From Neisseria mucosa (GTDB lineage: Bacteria; Pseudomonadota; Gammaproteobacteria; Burkholderiales; Neisseriaceae), in contig CP028150.1 of assembly GCA_003028315.1 (NCBI GenBank), forward strand, positions 1,426,001 to 1,490,000: a DNA stretch of 64,000 nt, given 5' to 3'. The position numbers and the translations under genes were made by a program. The notes under the pieces were generated by a model. That model was not told where the DNA came from, searched no databases, and was given only the letters and a program-made list of their open reading frames with translations. Below, one piece after another: positions 43,412 to 52,535 of this stretch; position 1 is the stretch's first letter; each line of letters begins with the position of its first letter.

Positions 43412-44266
43412 TCAGCGTCCGGACAGGTTTTGCGCCTGTCTGTGGCGGACCAGCAGTTCGTAATGTCCTTGCAGGCGTTGGGCGAGTTTTTCGACGACAT
43501 AGACGGAACGGTGTTGCCCGCCGGTACAGCCGATGGCGATGGTAACGTAGCTGCGGCTTTCTTTTTGCAGGCGCGGGAGCCAGTGGTTCATAAAGTGGTC
43601 GATGTCGTCCACCATTTCCTGCACCAGGGGCTGCTGGTCGAGATACGCTTGAATGGGGGCGTCCATGCCGGTGTAGGGGCGCAGCTCGGGATCGTAATAG
43701 GGATTGGGCAGGCTGCGCATATCGAACATGAAATCGGCGTTGTTCGGCACGCCGTATTTGAAGCCGAAAGACTCGAGGATAACCAAAAGCCCCCTGCGCT
43801 CGATGTTGAGCCATTGTTGAACGGCGTAACGCAGCTGCTGCGCGTTCATTTTGGATGTATCGATGCAGTAGGCGATGTCTTTGAGCGGGAACAGCCATTC
43901 GCGCTCTTTTTGCAGGCTTTCCAGCAGGGTAAGGTTCAGTCCCGACAGCGGATGGCCGCGCCGCGTTTCGGAAAAACGGCGCACCAGCACGCTTTCTTCT
44001 GCCTCCACAAACAATACTTCGACCTGATGGCCTTCATCGCGCAGGTATTGGATTTGCTCCTGCGCTTCCTGAATGTTGATGCCGGAGCGGACATCGACGC
44101 TCACGCCGAGTTTGGTTTCATCGGCGCGCTCGATATGGTGCAGCACCAGCGAAGGCAGCATTTCCAGCGGCAGGTTGTCCACGCAGAAATAGCCGAGGTC
44201 TTCAAGCTGTTTGAGGGCAACGGACTTGCCCGAGCCGGACAATCCGCTAATCAGGACGATTTTCAT
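43412..44266 (-). CDS. rapZ: RNase adapter / nucleotide-binding protein RapZ
   Basis: A 284-residue P-loop protein. In E. coli RapZ binds sRNAs and leads RNase E to GlmZ, so tuning glucosamine-6-phosphate synthase. The Walker A GLSGSGKS (8-15) and the C-terminal domain with CTGGQHRSVYVVEKLA are intact. The ATG at 44266 overlaps the end of hprK by 20 bases; the longer frame to 44383 lies wholly inside hprK and is not used. Ordered ptsN-hprK-rapZ, the standard nitrogen-PTS cluster, which suggests translational coupling. Confidence 0.94.
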   Translation of the reverse strand: MKIVLISGLSGSGKSVALKQLEDLGYFCVDNLPLEMLPSLVLHHIERADETKLGVSVDVRSGINIQEAQEQIQYLRDEGHQVEVLFVEAEESVLVRRFSETRRGHPLSGLNLTLLESLQKEREWLFPLKDIAYCIDTSKMNAQQLRYAVQQWLNIERRGLLVILESFGFKYGVPNNADFMFDMRSLPNPYYDPELRPYTGMDAPIQAYLDQQPLVQEMVDDIDHFMNHWLPRLQKESRSYVTIAIGCTGGQHRSVYVVEKLAQRLQGHYELLVRHRQAQNLSGR

Positions 44267-45209
44267 GGTTTTGTTCGTTTTCTTTGAGTTGTGTTTGATG
44301 GCGTTCGAGGAATTCTTTGGTACTGTCTTTGCCGCGCAACTGGAGGATGTAGTTGCGCACTGCCGCTTCAACCAATACGGCAAGGTTGCGGCCCACGGCG
44401 ACAGGCAGGGTGACGGAACGGACGTTGACGTTGAGGATGGACTCGGTTTCCGTGCGTATGCTCAAGCGGTCGAGCTGCTTCATATAATCGTCGTCGGCAG
44501 CGACCAGGTTGATAATCAATTGGAGGATTTTTTTCGGACGGATGGAGGTTTCGCCGAAAATGTGGCGGATGTTGAGTATGCCCAAACCGCGCACTTCAAG
44601 GAAATCACGCAACATCGGCGGGCAGCGGCCTTCGAGCGTTTCGGGGCCGGTACGGAAAAGCTCGACCGCATCATCGGCGATCAGGCTGTGTCCGCGCGAA
44701 ATCAATTCCAACGCCAATTCGCTTTTACCCAAGCCGGAATGACCGGTAATCAACACGCCGACTTCAAATACATCGAGGAATACGCCGTGTTTGACGATGG
44801 AAGTTGCCAGCGTGCGTTGCAGATAAATCCGCAACACGTCCATCAAATACGGGCTTTCGAGCTTGGAGGTCAGCAGCGGGATGTCGTTTTTATGGCAGTA
44901 GTCGCGCAATTTGGGCGAAACCGCCAGACCGTTGGCAACGATGACCAGCGACATGGGGATATCGAAGAGTTCACCGAAATCGTAATTCAATTCACCCGAT
45001 TCGAGGCGTTTGAGATATTCGGCTTCGGCAACACCGACGACTTGGATTTGATTGGGATGGATAAAATTCAAATGGCCGACCAACGCCAAAACGGGTTTGT
45101 CGGCCTCTACTCCGATGCGGTTGTCCGCACCCGAATTGCCTGCCGCCCAAGCAAGTTGGAGCTTGTGCTGATTGTCGGAAAACAGGCGGCGGACGGATAT
45201 ACTGGGCAT
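44247..45209 (-). CDS. hprK: HPr kinase/phosphorylase
   Basis: Phosphorylates and dephosphorylates HPr (or NPr) on a serine in response to nutrient state. The 320-residue protein has the P-loop GHSGLGKSELALELISRGH (starting near 155) followed by the family signature in LEVRGLGILNIRHIFGE (near 205). The N-terminal half is the hexamer-forming HprK domain. It begins 3 bases after the ptsN stop and overlaps rapZ by 20 bases, so the three are one operon. Confidence 0.96.
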   Translation of the reverse strand: MPSISVRRLFSDNQHKLQLAWAAGNSGADNRIGVEADKPVLALVGHLNFIHPNQIQVVGVAEAEYLKRLESGELNYDFGELFDIPMSLVIVANGLAVSPKLRDYCHKNDIPLLTSKLESPYLMDVLRIYLQRTLATSIVKHGVFLDVFEVGVLITGHSGLGKSELALELISRGHSLIADDAVELFRTGPETLEGRCPPMLRDFLEVRGLGILNIRHIFGETSIRPKKILQLIINLVAADDDYMKQLDRLSIRTETESILNVNVRSVTLPVAVGRNLAVLVEAAVRNYILQLRGKDSTKEFLERHQTQLKENEQNHENRPD

Positions 45210-45212
45210 TCT

Positions 45213-45662
45213 TTACTCTTCTGCCAGAAGTTTGCGCACCTCCTCGGCAGAGGTTGCGGACATCAAGGCTTCACGGACGGCTTTTTGCGAGAACCTGCCC
45301 GCCAGTTTGGACAAGACTTCCAAATGCTCGCCGGTCGCATTTTCCGGCACCAACAACGTGAAAATCAGGGATACGGGTTTGCCGTCGGGCGCATCGAAAG
45401 CGACCGGTTCTTTCGTGCGGATAAACGCGCCGGTGGCTTTTTTCACGCAGGCATGACGGCCGTGCGGGATAGCGACGCCCTGCCCCAGGCCGGTCGAACC
45501 CAGCTTTTCGCGGGCAAACAGGCAGTCGAAGACATCGCCGTGAGGTAATTCTGCTTCATGTTCAAGCAGCAGGCCCGCTTCTTCAAACAAGCGTTTTTTG
45601 CTGCCGACTTCCAAGTCTAAAACGATATGGGACAAAGGCAAAATTTCGCCGATAAGGCTCAT
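45213..45662 (-). CDS. ptsN: PTS IIA-like nitrogen-regulatory protein PtsN
   Basis: A 149-residue EIIA-Ntr domain that takes a phosphate on His67 (GVAIPHGRH) and adjusts nitrogen, potassium and carbon control. The ATG at 45662 is preferred, since the longer frame begins far upstream without a ribosome site. First gene of the ptsN-hprK-rapZ operon. Confidence 0.92.
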   Translation of the reverse strand: MSLIGEILPLSHIVLDLEVGSKKRLFEEAGLLLEHEAELPHGDVFDCLFAREKLGSTGLGQGVAIPHGRHACVKKATGAFIRTKEPVAFDAPDGKPVSLIFTLLVPENATGEHLEVLSKLAGRFSQKAVREALMSATSAEEVRKLLAEE

Positions 45663-45896
45663 AGAAATCTCTTTTGATGTGGCAAAATGAAATGGAATTG
45701 TACCGACTGTCTGTACAAACCTCAATCCTGAACACGCAATTTACACTCAGATTGCTAACAAGAAATGCTGCTTCTTTGATATTTCTTAACTCATACACAA
45801 GGTCGTCTGAAAACGGCGGCAAGTGGTTTACCGCGGGTTTGGATACCAGATAAAACCCCGCCACCATCGTCAACCCGCCCTGCCCCAAAAGCAAAA

Positions 45897-45924
45897 CGTC
45901 GTCTGAAAACCTTTTCAGACGACG
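45897..45924 (-). terminator. DUS-pair terminator of ubiA
   Basis: CGTCGTCTGAAAAC followed at once by CTTTTCAGACGACG in a compact hairpin, 20 bases after the ubiA stop. Confidence 0.65.
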
Positions 45925-45943
45925 TGTTAACCATTTTATTACC

Positions 45944-46861
45944 TTACAACCGCGTGGCAGCCAAAGCCCACAAATAATGCCCCGCCAGACCCAAAAACCA
46001 CAGCAGACCGATATAGTTGTTATCCAAAAACACTTTAAAACAAGTTTGGCGGTCACGCGTTTTAATGGCATGGTATTGACCGATTTGCAGCCACACCACC
46101 GCAGGCAGCATGATCCAGTACGGCCATGTCGCGCCGATTTTCACGCCCAACACCGCCATCAGCGCGGTAAACCAAAAATGGCAGAGCATAGAAGCGGAAA
46201 TATCGTGATCGCCGAACGTGATGGCCGAAGTTTTAATCCCGATTTTCAAATCGTCTTCCTTGTCCGACATCGCATAAATCGTGTCGTAGGCAAGCGTCCA
46301 CAAAGCATTGGCGGTAAACATCAGCCACGCCGTAGAAGGTACGCCACTGCGGACGGCAGCAAACGCCATCGGAATCCCGAAAGAAAACGCCAGCCCCAAA
46401 TAAAACTGCGGCAGCGGGAAAAACCGTTTGGTAAAGGGGTAAGTCATCGCCAAAAACAGCGCGGGAACGCTCATCACCCAAGTCAACAGGTTCAGCGGCG
46501 TCATGCAGAGGGCGGCAAGCAGGCAGAGGATGACCGTCAGCAAAATCGCTTCGGTTTTAGAAACCAGCCCGCGGGCAAAGGGGCGGTTTTTCGTGCGCTC
46601 GACCGAACCGTCAAAATCGCGGTCGGCAAAGTCGTTGATCACGCAGCCTGCGCTGCGCATAAAGAACGTACCGGCGGTAAACGCCCAAAAAATATCCGCT
46701 TCAGGAATCCCTTCCGAAGCAACCCATAACGCCCAATAGGTCGGCCAAAGCAGCAACAACGTGCCGATAGGCTTGTCGATGCGCATCAGCTTGCCGTATA
46801 CCAAAATGCGGGCAACGGCGTGACGGTTGAGAAAATGTAGGAGAAAACGTCTTATCTTCAT
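45944..46861 (-). CDS. ubiA: 4-hydroxybenzoate octaprenyltransferase
   Basis: Attaches the octaprenyl tail to 4-hydroxybenzoate in ubiquinone synthesis; an inner-membrane protein with about eight helices. The two Asp-rich motifs that bind Mg-prenyl diphosphate are NDFADRDFDG (near 96) and DTIYAMSDKEDDLKIG (near 216). Length is 305 residues. A start at the Met of MRIDKPIGTLLLL (26 residues in) would match the E. coli length better, so the N-terminus is uncertain. Confidence 0.94.
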   Translation of the reverse strand: MKIRRFLLHFLNRHAVARILVYGKLMRIDKPIGTLLLLWPTYWALWVASEGIPEADIFWAFTAGTFFMRSAGCVINDFADRDFDGSVERTKNRPFARGLVSKTEAILLTVILCLLAALCMTPLNLLTWVMSVPALFLAMTYPFTKRFFPLPQFYLGLAFSFGIPMAFAAVRSGVPSTAWLMFTANALWTLAYDTIYAMSDKEDDLKIGIKTSAITFGDHDISASMLCHFWFTALMAVLGVKIGATWPYWIMLPAVVWLQIGQYHAIKTRDRQTCFKVFLDNNYIGLLWFLGLAGHYLWALAATRL

Positions 46862-47225
46862 GTAGGTAATTTAAATTCTATGGCAAACCCGGACAAACCT
46901 CGCATCCCTTTTCAGACTTTGCCGTTACCTTATTAAAATTTTTGTAACTGTTTCAACGGAAACTTGCCTATTATAAGCTAATTTTCAAGAATGATGATTA
47001 AATTTAAACATTTATGACAAAAATTAAACAGGGTGCTATTTGGAAGTCTGGGAATGATTCTAGAAAATACAATACAAACATCTAAAATAAAATACTTAAA
47101 AATCAATAAGAAATCACTCTAAAAACACCACTCTTCTACCACATACCCAACTTACCTAAATCATCCATTTAATACGAAAAGTTCCTCCTTTATTACAAAA
47201 TAAATAATTGGCATCCCCAAGAATA
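46862..47225. other. AT-rich gap upstream of ubiA
   Basis: About 360 bases with no coding potential that I trust. It is strongly AT-rich. I see no Correia element, tRNA or clear terminator; it presumably holds the ubiA promoter. Confidence 0.6.
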
Positions 47226-47268
47226 AGGTCGTCTGAAATGCAACCTACCAGTTTTCAGACGACCTTAT
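47226..47268 (-). terminator. DUS-pair terminator
   Basis: AAGGTCGTCTGAAATG and TTTTCAGACGACCTTATC, 29 bases after the pseudouridine synthase gene. Confidence 0.65.
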
Positions 47269-47296
47269 CTTACTGCAAACATCAGGCTTACGACAT

Positions 47297-48040
47297 TTAA
47301 AACGATTCATCCGCCCGCAGATAACGCCATTTGCCGGGCGGCAGTTTGCCCAGTTTGACTTTACCCATCCGAATCCGCTTCAGCCCGACGACGCGCAAAC
47401 CGACGAGTTCGCACATACGGCGGATTTGCCGCTTTTTGCCTTGTTTCAACACGAAACGCAACTGGTCTTCGTTTTGCCATTCTACTTTGGCGGGACGCAG
47501 TTTCTCTCCGTCCAAACTCAATCCGTGGTTGAGCAAGGCAAGTCCTTTTTCGTCCAATTTGCCGCGCACGCGCACGAGATATTCTTTTTCGCTGCCGCTG
47601 TTTTCGCCGATAAGCTGCTTGGCGATGCGGCCGTCCTGCGTCAACACCAGCAACCCGACGGAATCGATGTCCAGCCTGCCGGCGGGCGCCAAGCCGAATT
47701 TGTGTTTTTCGCTGAACGGAATGCGGCTGTCGTCGCCTTCCCAACGGTTGTCCGCAGTAATCAGCTCGGCAGCGGATTTGTAGCCTTTTTCCGCCTGCGC
47801 GCTGACGTAGCCGACGGGCTTGTTGAGCAGGATGGTAACGCGCTCTGCCTGTCTTTCATGCGCCTGCCGGTTGAGGTCGATGCGGTCGCGTTCGGTTACT
47901 TTCTGACCGAGTACGGCGGTTTGCCCGTTGACCTTGACCCAGCCTTGCTCGATGTAGCTGTCTGCCTCGCGGCGCGAGCATAAGCCTAATTGCGCCATAC
48001 GCTTGGAAAGACGCATGGTTTCTTCGGATGTATTGTCCAT
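47297..48040 (-). CDS. RNA pseudouridine synthase (RsuA/RluB/RluF family)
   Basis: Makes pseudouridine in ribosomal RNA. Residues 10-55 form an S4 RNA-binding domain (RMAQLGLCSRREADSYIEQG). The catalytic motif GRLDIDSVGLLVLT near 118 has the essential Asp. LKQGKKRQIRRMCELVGLRV near 201 is the family signature. The 247-residue length and the KPVGYVSAQ motif suit RluF or RluB; the exact target base cannot be decided. A single-gene unit. Confidence 0.9.
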   Translation of the reverse strand: MDNTSEETMRLSKRMAQLGLCSRREADSYIEQGWVKVNGQTAVLGQKVTERDRIDLNRQAHERQAERVTILLNKPVGYVSAQAEKGYKSAAELITADNRWEGDDSRIPFSEKHKFGLAPAGRLDIDSVGLLVLTQDGRIAKQLIGENSGSEKEYLVRVRGKLDEKGLALLNHGLSLDGEKLRPAKVEWQNEDQLRFVLKQGKKRQIRRMCELVGLRVVGLKRIRMGKVKLGKLPPGKWRYLRADESF

Positions 48041-48089
48041 AATATGTCTGAATTTAAAAGAGAAAACGGATTATATCACTGCAATAGGA

Positions 48090-48132
48090 AAGGTCGTCTG
48101 AAAAGAAATCAAGAGACTCTTTCAGACGACCT
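48090..48132 (-). terminator. DUS-pair terminator of galU
   Basis: AAGGTCGTCTGAAAAG and CTTTCAGACGACCTTATC, about 25 bases after the galU stop. Confidence 0.65.
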
Positions 48133-48156
48133 TATCTTTTCAAGACTAGATCAGGC

Positions 48157-49020
48157 TTAAGAATATTGTTTTAAGAGTTCGCGGAACTGCACGCCGGTTT
48201 CCGGATGTTTCAAGCCGTAGGCAACGGTAGCTTCGAGATAACCCAGTTTGCTGCCGCAGTCGTAGCGTTTGCCGTCGAAGGCATGTGCGAGAACGAACTC
48301 GTGATCCAACAGGCGGGCAATGCCGTCGGTCAGTTGGATTTCGTTGCCTGCACCGCGCGGCAGGTTTTCCAGAAGGCTGAAAATGCGAGGAGTCAGGATA
48401 TAACGGCCGACAACGGCAAGATTGGACGGTGCTTCTTCAGGTTTCGGTTTCTCTACAATATTGGTAATCCGTTGAAAGCTGTTTAATTTTTCCACTTCTA
48501 CAATGCCGTAAGAGCCGGTTTGTGACGGATCAACGGTTTCCACGCCCAAAACGCTGTTGCCGCTTTGATTGTAGATATCGACCATTTGCTTGAGCGCGCC
48601 TTTGGGCGCGTCAATCAGGTCGTCGGCGAGAATAACGGCAAAGGGTTCGTCGCCCACTGCGGCACGAGCACACAATACGGCGTGTCCTAAACCCAAAGCC
48701 TCGGCTTGACGAATGTAAAGGCAGGTAATGTTAGAAGGCAAGATGTCTTTGACGTGTTCCAGCAGCTTGTCTTTTTGACGCATTTCCAGCTCGGTTTCCA
48801 GCTCGTAGGCTTTGTCGAAATGGTCTTCGATACTGCGTTTGTTGCGGCCTGTAATGAACACCATTTCTGTGCAACCGGCTTCTACTGCTTCTTCTACCGC
48901 ATATTGAATCAACGGCTTATCGACGATAGGCAGCATTTCTTTCGGACTGGCTTTGGTGGCAGGCAGAAAGCGCGTACCCATACCGGCTACGGGGAAAACG
49001 GCTTTTTTAATCGGTCTCAT
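48157..49020 (-). CDS. galU: UTP--glucose-1-phosphate uridylyltransferase
   Basis: Makes UDP-glucose for lipooligosaccharide and other glycans. The 287-residue protein has the N-terminal nucleotide-binding VFPVAGMGTRFLPATKASPKEM shown by MGTRFLPATKASPKEMLP (from residue 13), and the conserved NIVEKPKPEEAPSNLA (near 185) and FDGKRYDCGSKLGYLEA near the end. The ATG at 49020 replaces a longer frame that has no support. Transcribed alone. Confidence 0.95.
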   Translation of the reverse strand: MRPIKKAVFPVAGMGTRFLPATKASPKEMLPIVDKPLIQYAVEEAVEAGCTEMVFITGRNKRSIEDHFDKAYELETELEMRQKDKLLEHVKDILPSNITCLYIRQAEALGLGHAVLCARAAVGDEPFAVILADDLIDAPKGALKQMVDIYNQSGNSVLGVETVDPSQTGSYGIVEVEKLNSFQRITNIVEKPKPEEAPSNLAVVGRYILTPRIFSLLENLPRGAGNEIQLTDGIARLLDHEFVLAHAFDGKRYDCGSKLGYLEATVAYGLKHPETGVQFRELLKQYS

Positions 49021-49214
49021 AAACTTTCCTCTTACTTTATATTTCAAAGTACCAGCTATCCGGGCGCACAATAATTCATTGACTTCATTCCCAGACCACA
49101 TTATCAAACAAAAAATGATTTTGTAATAATCATCAATGTGTTAATTGTATCATGACATAATTTCACTGTAACAACCTCAACCGTAAAGCACAGCAAAATC
49201 CTGTATCCGTACTT

Positions 49215-49832
49215 TCACTTTATACCCTTCCGATCGACACAATAATACTGGTAACGTTCTGCCAACCCATACAATATCAGTGCAGTTAATCCCCAAATAT
49301 CGTAATGCAAATACGGCAAAACAGGCGTAGCGATCATATTGCCTTCATAGATGAAGCTGCGGCTGCTATAGTTGTCCATATCTAATGCAAAATCCAATGG
49401 CAAGTAAAAGATTTCAGCCACTTCCCCACTATTGACGCAAGTTGGCGGATTTTCCGGACAGAGTGCCAAAACCGGATGCACTTCATAACCGGACGGCGTG
49501 TAATAAGGCGGCAACGGTGGAAAAACCTGCCAAAAATGCGATGCAATCCCCGTCTCCTCTTCAGTTTCACGCAATGCCGTCACAATAAAGTCTTTATCCC
49601 CTTCGTCTGACCTGCCACCGGCAAAAGCAATCTGCCCGGTATGGTGTCGCAGGGTGTCGGCGCGACGCGTCAGCACAATTTGCCACCGCCCTTCCCGCCG
49701 AACGACTGCCAGCAAAACGGCGGCTGTTTTACCTTCCTGCCGGACAAAACGGTTTCGTTCCTCTTGCGCTATGCTGGCATAACGAAATGCCTGCCCGAAA
49801 AAATCCACAAGATCGTTCTGCCTCATCTCCAT
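49215..49832 (-). CDS. CoA-type Nudix hydrolase (NudL-like)
   Basis: A 205-residue Nudix hydrolase of the CoA pyrophosphatase (NudL) type. The NuCoA motif VLTRRADTLRHHTGQIAFAGG precedes the Nudix box, seen as GGRSDEGDKDFIVTALRETE and then EETG. As in E. coli NudL, the first acidic residue of the box is Asp. It probably cleaves CoA or its derivatives; the substrate is not proven. Located alone between galU and a divergent TPR gene. Confidence 0.86.
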   Translation of the reverse strand: MEMRQNDLVDFFGQAFRYASIAQEERNRFVRQEGKTAAVLLAVVRREGRWQIVLTRRADTLRHHTGQIAFAGGRSDEGDKDFIVTALRETEEETGIASHFWQVFPPLPPYYTPSGYEVHPVLALCPENPPTCVNSGEVAEIFYLPLDFALDMDNYSSRSFIYEGNMIATPVLPYLHYDIWGLTALILYGLAERYQYYCVDRKGIK

Positions 49833-50006
49833 ATACAGACTCCGAAAATAATGATTGATAGGTCGTCTGAAAAAAGAATATTACATTAGGTTTACGGTTG
49901 CTTAAAGCTCACGAATCTACAAAGACAAGCGCTTGTGATAAAGTATCGGCTGTTTTCACGACGGATTATCTGCGCTTCAGTCCGTTTTTTTGAATAAAGG
50001 CTTATC

Positions 50007-51866
50007 ATGTTTTTGTCTCCGTCCCATATCCGCACACTGACAGCCGCCGTCATGCTGCTTTTTTCTGCCCAAACCATCGCCGCCAAACAAGAATCTGTAC
50101 CAGAAGTTAAAATCCAATCCCAAACCATTCAGAAAAAAAACCGCCGTACGCCTGAAGCAAGGCTCGCCGAACAAGAGCGCTTGATTGCTGCAAACGATCG
50201 CGCTTGGAAAGTTTTCACGCTTTTAGGCGGCGAGATAGCTTTGCAAAAAGGGGATGCTGGTATGGCTTTGGGCACCTATATGCATATGCTCGACCGCACA
50301 AAATCACCCGACGTAGCAGAACGCGCATTGGAAATGGCGGTTTCACTCAATGCATTTGAACAGGCCGAATTGATTTATCAAAAATGGCGGGAAATCGAAC
50401 CTGTTCCGGGTGCAGCGCAAAAACGCATGACTTGGCTACGCGACCTTCTACTCGAAAAAAACGACAAACACCTCAGCGGCTTGGATGAAGTCCTTGCAGG
50501 CGCTACCGAAGAACAAAACCGCCGTATTTTCCTACTTCTGGCCCAAACCGCCGTCCAGCAGCCTGATTTGGCAGAAAAGGCCTCGGCACAAGTTCATAAA
50601 GAAACACTCAAATACCCTGAAATGCCTGAAGCGGCGATTGCAGATGCCATTTACAGCGCATACGACGGCAAGAAAAAAAATGCCATTGCCGCCCTGCAAA
50701 GGCTCGCCAAACTGGATTCGGAAATCCTGCCTCCGACTATGCTCACCTTGCGCCTAATGGCGCAACGCAGTCCGGAAATCCTCAACGGATTCTTCGAACA
50801 AACCGACACGCGCAAACTGTCATCCGTATGGCAGGAGCTTGAAATCACCAACCTGGTTGCCAACCACCGCCCCGACAAGGCATACAGTCGTCTGAAAACA
50901 TTACTGGAAGACAATCCCTCGCCCGATTTGTTTATCCAGGCTGCGATACTCTCCTCCAGCCGTAAAGATGACTTATCCGTTGTCAACCATTACCTCGAAA
51001 AAGCCTACCAATCCGGCACAAGCCAACAACAAAGCCGTGCCGCCCTGATCGGCGCCATGACTTATGCCGATGCCAAAGATTACGTCAAGGCCAAACAATG
51101 GCTCGGCAAAATCAATTCTGCGGATTACATTTTCGACAAAACCGTTCTCGGCGCTTCGCTCGAAGCCGAACAAGGCAACGGCAAAGCCGCGTGGGAATTG
51201 GCACAACGTGCGCTCAAACTGCCCGAGCAGCAGGGACGCTTTTTCGGTGCGCGCGAATTACAGCGTGTTTCCCTGTTTGCCATCGCCAAACATGACAACC
51301 CCAAAAAAGCACTATCAGAGTTGAATACACTCATGGTAAAAGCTTCCAAACAGCCTGATGCCAACCAACTGCTGCCCGACATCCTCTATCAACGCGCCAT
51401 GGTTTACGACAAAATTGGAGAGCGCGACAAAGCTATTGCCGACCTTCGCCGCCAGTTGGAAATATCCCCCGACAGTACCAGCGGCATGAATGCACTAGGC
51501 TATATCATGCTTTCTTCCCCGAAATATGATTTAAACGAAGCATTCAAACTGATTCAGGCCGCGTATCAGGTTGAGCCGGAAAATCCCGCCATCAACGACA
51601 GTCTCGGTTGGGCATATTATCTGAAAGGCGATGCCGAAACCGCCTTACCCTACCTGCAATACGCCTTCGAACAATATCCCGACGCTGAAGTCGCCTCGCA
51701 TTTGGGCGAAGTTTTGTGGAAGCTCGGCAAGCAAGAAGATGCCAAAGCCGTTTGGACCGAAGGTTTAAAACAAGAAGGCGACATCGGTTTATTGAAAGAA
51801 ACCATGCGCCGATTTAACATCCCCGTTTCCCCGCGCAAAAACCACCCTTCCGCTAAAACAAAATAA
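50007..51866 (+). CDS. Tetratricopeptide-repeat protein, exported
   Basis: A 619-residue protein with a Sec signal peptide (about residues 1-26, MLLFSAQTIAAK marks its end) and a mature part of mostly helical repeats. TPR-like repeats are clearest near the C-terminus (about 460-590; for example NPAINDSLGWAYYLKGDAET). It lies just upstream of lolB, as in meningococci (NMB0872 before lolB NMB0873), which suggests an envelope role, but no function is established. It is not a kinase or enzyme by any motif I can see. Confidence 0.83.
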   Translation: MFLSPSHIRTLTAAVMLLFSAQTIAAKQESVPEVKIQSQTIQKKNRRTPEARLAEQERLIAANDRAWKVFTLLGGEIALQKGDAGMALGTYMHMLDRTKSPDVAERALEMAVSLNAFEQAELIYQKWREIEPVPGAAQKRMTWLRDLLLEKNDKHLSGLDEVLAGATEEQNRRIFLLLAQTAVQQPDLAEKASAQVHKETLKYPEMPEAAIADAIYSAYDGKKKNAIAALQRLAKLDSEILPPTMLTLRLMAQRSPEILNGFFEQTDTRKLSSVWQELEITNLVANHRPDKAYSRLKTLLEDNPSPDLFIQAAILSSSRKDDLSVVNHYLEKAYQSGTSQQQSRAALIGAMTYADAKDYVKAKQWLGKINSADYIFDKTVLGASLEAEQGNGKAAWELAQRALKLPEQQGRFFGARELQRVSLFAIAKHDNPKKALSELNTLMVKASKQPDANQLLPDILYQRAMVYDKIGERDKAIADLRRQLEISPDSTSGMNALGYIMLSSPKYDLNEAFKLIQAAYQVEPENPAINDSLGWAYYLKGDAETALPYLQYAFEQYPDAEVASHLGEVLWKLGKQEDAKAVWTEGLKQEGDIGLLKETMRRFNIPVSPRKNHPSAKTK

Positions 51867-51870
51867 AAAC

Positions 51871-51899
51871 AGGTCGTCTGAAAACTTTTCAGACGACCC
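51871..51899 (+). terminator. DUS-pair hairpin between the TPR gene and lolB
   Basis: AGGTCGTCTGAAAAC and TTTTCAGACGACCC in a compact hairpin, 4 bases after the TPR gene. It may end part of the transcripts before lolB. Confidence 0.55.
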
Positions 51900-51920
51900 T
51901 TCCCCTGCACAGGATTTATC

Positions 51921-52508
51921 ATGAAACAGACCAATATATTATCCGCAGCCGCCCTAACCCTCCTCATCACCGCCTGCGCCCGCCCCGAGTTCCCGCAGCA
52001 AAATGGTTGGCAACCGGCTGAAACAGTCAACGATTTTTCCGCCGAAGGACGAATCGCCGTCAAACTCGAAGGCAAAGGCTCTTACGCCAACTTCGATTGG
52101 ACATACCAAAACCAAGTCCAAACCATCAACATCAACACCCCAATCGGCAGCACCGTAGGGCAGTTGTGCCAAGACAATCAAGGCGTATTGGCTGTCGATA
52201 ACAAAGGCCGTACATATGAAGCCGCTACCGCACAAGAACTCAGCAACCGCCTATTGGGATTCGAACTCCCTATCCAATACCTGCACATTTGGGCAAGCGG
52301 AAAACGTGTAGCCGACGCACCATACCAACTGCTCCCTGGCAGCCGCCTGCAACAATTCGACTGGACAATTTCCCGCACACTCAACAGCAACGGCAAACCC
52401 AAAACCCTCTTATTGGAAAACCCGAAACTCACTCTGCGCTTGGCATTTGACAACCTCGACGATCATCCCGAGGGCAACACCCAAACCCAATGTGCCGCCA
52501 GAAAATAA
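51921..52508 (+). CDS. lolB: Outer-membrane lipoprotein insertion factor LolB
   Basis: Receives lipoproteins from LolA and places them in the outer membrane. The 195-residue precursor has a lipoprotein signal ending in LLITAC (Cys19). The mature part has FSAEGRIAVKLEGKGSYANF and FELPIQYLHIWASGK, which match LolB. Directly followed by ispE after 27 bases, the same order as in meningococci and many beta/gamma-proteobacteria. Confidence 0.92.
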   Translation: MKQTNILSAAALTLLITACARPEFPQQNGWQPAETVNDFSAEGRIAVKLEGKGSYANFDWTYQNQVQTININTPIGSTVGQLCQDNQGVLAVDNKGRTYEAATAQELSNRLLGFELPIQYLHIWASGKRVADAPYQLLPGSRLQQFDWTISRTLNSNGKPKTLLLENPKLTLRLAFDNLDDHPEGNTQTQCAARK

Positions 52509-52535
52509 CCATCTTGCAACACAACCGTAAACAAA

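Noticed and set aside
46862..47225. Possible promoter or RNA in the AT-rich gap before ubiA
   Set aside because: No hexamer pair with proper spacing and no terminator could be matched.
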